A stretch of DNA of 64,000 nt. Source: Pseudovibrio sp. Alg231-02 (GTDB lineage Bacteria > Pseudomonadota > Alphaproteobacteria > Rhizobiales > Stappiaceae). Under the pieces are notes generated by a model that had not been told where the DNA came from, searched no databases, and saw nothing but the letters and a program-made list of their open reading frames with translations. This document shows, piece after piece, positions 60,032 to 64,000 of the stretch. Within the stretch, counting starts at the first letter, position 1, and the number at the start of each line of letters is the position of its first letter. Where the stretch lies: positions 373,147 through 437,146 of the forward strand of contig NZ_FREX01000004.1 of NCBI RefSeq assembly GCF_900143565.1, read 5' to 3'. The position numbers were made by a program, and so were the translations under genes.

Positions 60032-60759
60032 TCACGTTCGTCAGTCTGCACCCCTCCGCAGGCTGAAGATACGCACAGGAACGTTCTCCGCCCCGCCTCC
60101 ATCTCGCTTTCCAGCCTCGCGTATCTGCAAAGCGTACCCAGGGGCGGAGAATCTCCTCCTGAGCCATTCAGGAAAATATTTCCCCTGGGTAGAGACGTAC
60201 CCTGCCCACAACTCACCCTGGTCAAGCCCCATTGACCGGGGTGTTTTATGAGCTCACTTCAGCATACACACTTCCCTATACGTCAACTTGCCGGATTAGC
60301 CCCGTTAATTTGATAAAACGTTCCACCAAAACCACGCATTTTCACGTATATACAGGCATCTCGCCATCAATCTCACAGTTTCGTGAATTGATAAATTCTT
60401 CGAATCAACAAATATAATTAAGTATTAAACATCTCTTTATTAGAATAGATCAGAGGAAAAACATACTACAATTATTTGATCAACTGGTCAGTTTTTAGAA
60501 TTATTTATCAGCAGGCAAACTTATTTTATCCAAATATATTAATATTTTGAATTGATATATTTGAAAGATTCAGATGTTTTATACCTAAAATAATATATTT
60601 TGCATTCTATTCACACATCGAGAGTTCGTCAATGATTCAACCAGTAGATGTGTTAATACTACTTTCTTCTGTGAATCCAAAGATCATTTATATTGCCTTT
60701 CAGTGCATCCCTCATACGTTTAGATGGTTTACTACTACTATTACTCTAGGGGAGATAAT
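60032..60759. other. 728-base intergenic region with repeats and an AT-rich half
   Basis: No credible gene is seen. Bases 60032-60200 hold an inverted pair of TTCTCCGCCCC (about 60082-60092) and GGGGCGGAGAA (about 60141-60151), then smaller palindromes (CCTGA/TCAGG, GGAAA/TTTCC, GGGTA/TACCC). From about 60400 to 60640 the sequence is very AT-rich and probably holds the promoter of the metalloprotease gene. Confidence 0.5.
60214..60247 (+). terminator. Terminator of the enolase-BCCT operon
   Basis: CACCCTGGTCAA (60214-60225) pairs with TTGACCGGGGTG (60232-60243), one T-G pair, followed by TTTT. It lies about 180 bases after the operon's last stop codon. Confidence 0.85.
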
Positions 60760-62352
60760 ATGTTTAGAGATAATCACGTTGAAGAGGCAAGAGTTATTGA
60801 AGGGGGTGACGCGCCATATAGCACGACGACCCCATACTCTATTTCATCGGGTGACACTTTTGAGGGAACGCTGAGTTTTTCTGGCGATAAAGACGCAATT
60901 AAACTCGAGGTACAGGCCGGAGTAACTTACACAATTTCAATGGAAGGCATCGGAAGTGGGGGCGTTTCCGATACATACCTGTACCTTTACGATTCCAACA
61001 CAAACGAAATCGCGACAGACGATGATGGCGGCAGCGGACGTAACTCCGAAATCACCTTCACCGCAACATCCAGCGGCACCTATTACATTGGCGCTGCATC
61101 CTACAATGATCGCTACACCGGTGACTACAGACTCTCCGTTGACGCAGACGGCGGACCAACTGACCCACCAACCGATCCAAACGCGTTCACCAACGACCAG
61201 ATTGCAAGCCAGCTGACCGATGGGTACTGGAACAACTCAGGTCGTGGTCGTCGTGCGTTTGACGTGAGCCCGGGTGAGTCTCTCACCGTCAACCTCAATG
61301 GTCTGAACTCTTCTGGCCGTGAGCTTGCAACCAAAGCTCTGGAAGCCTGGACAAAAGTCACCGGTATCGACTTCCAGACTGTCAACTCCGGCGCTCAGAT
61401 CACATTTGACGACAACGACAGCGGCGCTTACGCGAACTCTACCACACGCGGCAGCACTATCGTTTCTTCAACCGTGAATGTGAGCACTGACTGGGTTGCG
61501 CGTTATGGCACCGGCCTGGACGGTTATGCTTTCCAGACCTACGTGCACGAAATCGGTCACGCACTCGGTCTGGGTCATGCTGGCAATTACAACGGCAGCG
61601 CGACTTACGGCGTGGACAACCACTACTCCAACGATTCCTGGCAGGGCACAATCATGTCCTACTTTGATCAGGTGGAGAACACCAGCGTGGACGCAAGCCG
61701 TGCCTACGTCGTCACGCCAATGATTGCAGACATCCTTGCCATGCAGGACCTGTACGGCACAGCAACCGACCTGCGCACTGGGTCTACCGTTTACGGTGAA
61801 AACTCCACCGCTGGCGGTTACTATGACGACATTGCAGACCTGAACCCGGCCACGTTCACCATTATGGACAATGGCGGCAACGACAGCATCAACTTCAGTT
61901 CTGTCCGTGCTGACCAGAAAATCTCTTTGGTGGCAGAGACTTACTCTGACGTGAACGGTCTGACCGGCAACATGACCATCATGCGTGATACCGTGATCGA
62001 GAATGCTTATTCTGGTTCAGGTAATGATGAGCTGATTGGGAACGATGCCGACAACGGTCTCTATGCCAATGCTGGTAACGATACCCTCGAAGGAGGTCTC
62101 GGTGACGACACCCTTTCCGGCGGTTCAGGTCGTGATACCTTCGTGTTCAACATCAACTGCGGCGCAGACACGATCGTTGACTTCTCCAATGGCCTTGACT
62201 TCATGAGATTCGAAAGCGGTGCAGACAGCTTTGCAGACCTTACGATTCAAGACACTGGTGCAGACACACTCGTCAGCTACGACGGTGGTTCCATCACCCT
62301 TTCAGGTGTTGATTCCAGCCTCATCAATGCAGACGATTTCACGTTTGTATAA
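60760..62352 (+). CDS. Serralysin-like RTX metalloprotease
   Basis: This 530-residue protein has no classical signal peptide, as expected for type I export. The N-terminal part (about residues 15-130) is a pre-peptidase C-terminal-like beta domain. The M10 zinc-protease domain has H263-E264-x-x-H267 in HEIGHALGLGH with third ligand H273, and the Met-turn TIMSYF. The C-terminal part has a few calcium-binding GGxGxD-type repeats (SGSGNDELIGN, GLGDDTLSGGSGRDTF). ATG 60760 follows AGGGGAG; an earlier ATG at 60724 lacks this. The type I secretion ATPase gene follows. Confidence 0.9.
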   Translation: MFRDNHVEEARVIEGGDAPYSTTTPYSISSGDTFEGTLSFSGDKDAIKLEVQAGVTYTISMEGIGSGGVSDTYLYLYDSNTNEIATDDDGGSGRNSEITFTATSSGTYYIGAASYNDRYTGDYRLSVDADGGPTDPPTDPNAFTNDQIASQLTDGYWNNSGRGRRAFDVSPGESLTVNLNGLNSSGRELATKALEAWTKVTGIDFQTVNSGAQITFDDNDSGAYANSTTRGSTIVSSTVNVSTDWVARYGTGLDGYAFQTYVHEIGHALGLGHAGNYNGSATYGVDNHYSNDSWQGTIMSYFDQVENTSVDASRAYVVTPMIADILAMQDLYGTATDLRTGSTVYGENSTAGGYYDDIADLNPATFTIMDNGGNDSINFSSVRADQKISLVAETYSDVNGLTGNMTIMRDTVIENAYSGSGNDELIGNDADNGLYANAGNDTLEGGLGDDTLSGGSGRDTFVFNINCGADTIVDFSNGLDFMRFESGADSFADLTIQDTGADTLVSYDGGSITLSGVDSSLINADDFTFV

Positions 62353-62366
62353 GAGGTAGAAAAATG

Positions 62367-62393
62367 TGCAACCTGCCGCAATGGCAGGTTGCA
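62367..62393 (+). terminator. Hairpin after the metalloprotease gene
   Basis: TGCAACCTGCC (62367-62377) pairs perfectly with GGCAGGTTGCA (62383-62393), followed by an AT-rich tail. It separates the protease from the secretion gene; such partial terminators keep secretion genes low. Confidence 0.75.
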
Positions 62394-62620
62394 TAATTAT
62401 TTAATCAAATCATAAGTTTGCGGTATTTCCCTCATTTTCAATGCATGAGCAAAATTAAGTGTCTTACCCCTTTCAAATAGTGTGCGATTTACATACTATG
62501 GAAACCACAATTTTTGTTGGGGCATAATCACGAGTTTTGTAGCGTAACAGGCGTCCTATCGTTCGTTGGGAGGACGTGCCGCGCACTGAAGTTTGGGGCC
62601 AGGTGGTTTCGGGAGTATCT

Positions 62621-64000
62621 ATGAGTACATCGAAGAGTGGGCAGCCAAAGCGCCCTATGGTGGCTGAGGCGTTTGCGGCGTCTCGGTCCGGGTATGCGGG
62701 TGTTGGGGTCTTGAGTCTGGTCATCAACCTGTTGATGCTGACGGGTCCGATGTTCATGCTGCAGATCTATGATCGCGTGCTCGCCAGCCACAGCGTGCCA
62801 ACACTGGTGATCATCGCCAGCTTCGCCGGTATCCTTTATCTGTTCTTCGCCCTGCTGGAAGGCATCCGTGCCCGTGGCCTGTCGCGTATTTCTCAGGAAA
62901 TTGACGCCCGCCTGTCGCGCACCGCGTTCCTTGCCAATCTGCGCGTGCCACTGCGCATGGGCAACAGCGGTAAAAACGTGGACCCGATCCGCGATCTGGA
63001 AACCATGCGCCAGTTCTGGGGTGGTCAGGGTCCAGCCGCGCTCTTTGATATTCCATGGATGCCGATCTATCTGGGTCTGGTGTTCGTGCTGCATTTCTGG
63101 CTCGGCATGCTGGCACTGGCTGGCGCGGTCATCATCCTCTCCCTCGTTCTTGCCAACGAGTTTATGAGCCGCGATCCCTCCAGGGAGCTGGCCTCACAAA
63201 ACGCACAGCGCAGCAACACCCGCTCCGGCGCCCGCCGCAATGCGGAAGTGGTGCGTGCCCTTGGCATGAGCTCCACACTCACCAACAAGTGGGATGAAAC
63301 CAACGCCCGCTTTTATGATGCCCAGACCAAGGCAGGCGACCGCGCCTCTCTGTTCGCCACTGCTATCAAAGCCTTCCGCTTTCTGCTCGGTTCTGCCGTT
63401 CTCGCCGTGGGTGCATGGCTTGCGATCCTTCAGGAAGTCTCTCCTGGCGTTATGATTGCAGCTTCCATCATCACCTCCCGTGCTTTGTCTCCTGTGGAGC
63501 AGGCTGTTGGCCAGTGGCGCGTGTTCATCGCAGCCCGTCAGGCCCGCGCCCGTTTGGAAAAATCACTGGAAGGTCTGGATGAGACCCCGCCAGAAACCGA
63601 ACTGCCGCTGCCAAGCAAGACCCTCAATGTACAGCAGATCGCAACAGCGCCTCCCGGTGCTCGCGCAGTCACACTGGCTGGTGTCAACTTTGAGCTTAAA
63701 GCAGGCGATGGTATGGGCATTATCGGCCCGTCCGGATCCGGTAAAACCAGTCTGGTCCGTGCGCTTGTGGGCGTTTGGCCAATCTTGCGCGGTGCCGTTC
63801 GTCTGGATGGCGCTGAGCTGGGCCAGTGGTCAGAAGATCGTCTGGGCACAGCAGTTGGCTACCTGCCGCAGGATGTGGAACTGTTTGACGGCACCATTGC
63901 CGAAAACATCTCCCGCTTTGCGCCAGAACGCGATGACGAGAAGATTTTGGAAGCCGCCCAGCTTGCCAACGTGCATGAGCTGGTCACCAGTCTGGCTGAC
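62621..64000 (+). CDS. Type I secretion system permease/ATPase (PrtD-like), 3' end outside window
   Basis: 460 codons are visible and the gene runs off the end. The N-terminal half is a membrane domain with several helices (LVINLLMLTGPMFMLQIYDRVL, then DIPWMPIYLGLVFVLHFWLG). The ABC domain begins near residue 350 with Walker A GPSGSGKTS and later YLPQDVELFDGTIAENIS. There is no C39 peptidase domain, so this is the PrtD/AprD class that exports RTX proteases. ATG 62621 follows GGGAG. An HlyD-type adaptor gene is expected just outside the window. Confidence 0.9.
   Translation, partial: MSTSKSGQPKRPMVAEAFAASRSGYAGVGVLSLVINLLMLTGPMFMLQIYDRVLASHSVPTLVIIASFAGILYLFFALLEGIRARGLSRISQEIDARLSRTAFLANLRVPLRMGNSGKNVDPIRDLETMRQFWGGQGPAALFDIPWMPIYLGLVFVLHFWLGMLALAGAVIILSLVLANEFMSRDPSRELASQNAQRSNTRSGARRNAEVVRALGMSSTLTNKWDETNARFYDAQTKAGDRASLFATAIKAFRFLLGSAVLAVGAWLAILQEVSPGVMIAASIITSRALSPVEQAVGQWRVFIAARQARARLEKSLEGLDETPPETELPLPSKTLNVQQIATAPPGARAVTLAGVNFELKAGDGMGIIGPSGSGKTSLVRALVGVWPILRGAVRLDGAELGQWSEDRLGTAVGYLPQDVELFDGTIAENISRFAPERDDEKILEAAQLANVHELVTSLAD

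Noticed and set aside
60160..60180. CCTGA-GCCAT-TCAGG inverted repeat
   Set aside because: Its arms are CCTGA/TCAGG rather than CTCAG/CTGAG, so it is not counted as a TdaA-type box.
1..64000. Transposases, phage genes, CRISPR arrays, tRNA or rRNA genes
   Set aside because: None was recognised on either strand; no direct-repeat/spacer pattern was seen.

Overview
The window looks like chromosomal or chromid DNA of a marine alphaproteobacterium with moderate GC content. The best guess is Pseudovibrio or a close relative in Stappiaceae. This rests on a recognisable tropodithietic acid (TDA) gene set, many ABC/TRAP transporters and LysR/GntR/LacI regulators, and the overall codon style. No rRNA, tRNA, CRISPR, transposase or phage gene was seen.

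Layout. 1-8.7 kb: end of a TRAP permease, pobA (4-hydroxybenzoate hydroxylase), an epoxide-hydrolase-like protein, a HAD phosphatase, a DUF3885-like protein, and an amino-acid ABC system (binding protein + permease + C26 amidotransferase-type hydrolase) divergent from a LysR gene. 9.3-15.8 kb: tdaA-tdaB-tdaC-tdaD-tdaE followed by three genes that match the reported TDA-resistance genes tdaR1-R2-R3 (secreted protein, secreted M23 peptidase, ChaC-type gamma-glutamylcyclotransferase). 15.8-21.3 kb (minus strand): TsaA-like protein plus an oligopeptide/nickel-type ABC transporter with a fused double ATPase. 21.5-25.0 kb: SLC13 anion symporter, secreted vanadium-haloperoxidase-like protein and a DUF2938 membrane protein. 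25.1-27.1 kb: tdaF divergent from an extended SDR. 27.1-33.4 kb: LacI regulator and an Afu/Fbp-type ABC importer with an inositol-monophosphatase-family enzyme. 33.5-36.3 kb: TAXI-TRAP transporter. 36.5-48.3 kb: mixed genes (WYL regulator/VOC pair, metallophosphoesterase, amidase, HlyD adaptor with small membrane partner, AraC, LysR, secreted isochorismatase-like hydrolase, GST, MATE pump). 48.4-53.5 kb: ribose-type ABC importer with FucU. 53.5-60.2 kb: GntR regulator facing a four-gene operon with an FAD oxidoreductase, two enolase-superfamily enzymes and a BCCT carrier. 60.8-64 kb: serralysin-like RTX metalloprotease and the start of its type I secretion ATPase.

How the genes fit together. 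TdaA (LysR) is the expected activator of TDA synthesis. TdaB-F act on a product diverted from phenylacetyl-CoA catabolism (the paa genes are not in this window), and TdaR1-3 would protect the producer. A palindrome CTCAG-N5-CTGAG, which has the T-N11-A form of a LysR box, occurs in perfect form four times, all between 20.7 and 26.0 kb. Degenerate versions lie before tdaB and tdaC. The perfect copies lie before the ABC binding-protein gene, in the TsaA/SLC13 divergent region, and twice in tandem between tdaF and the SDR. I infer one TdaA regulon that joins the separated tdaF and ties the ABC, SLC13 and SDR genes to TDA. This is the most interesting signal in the window.
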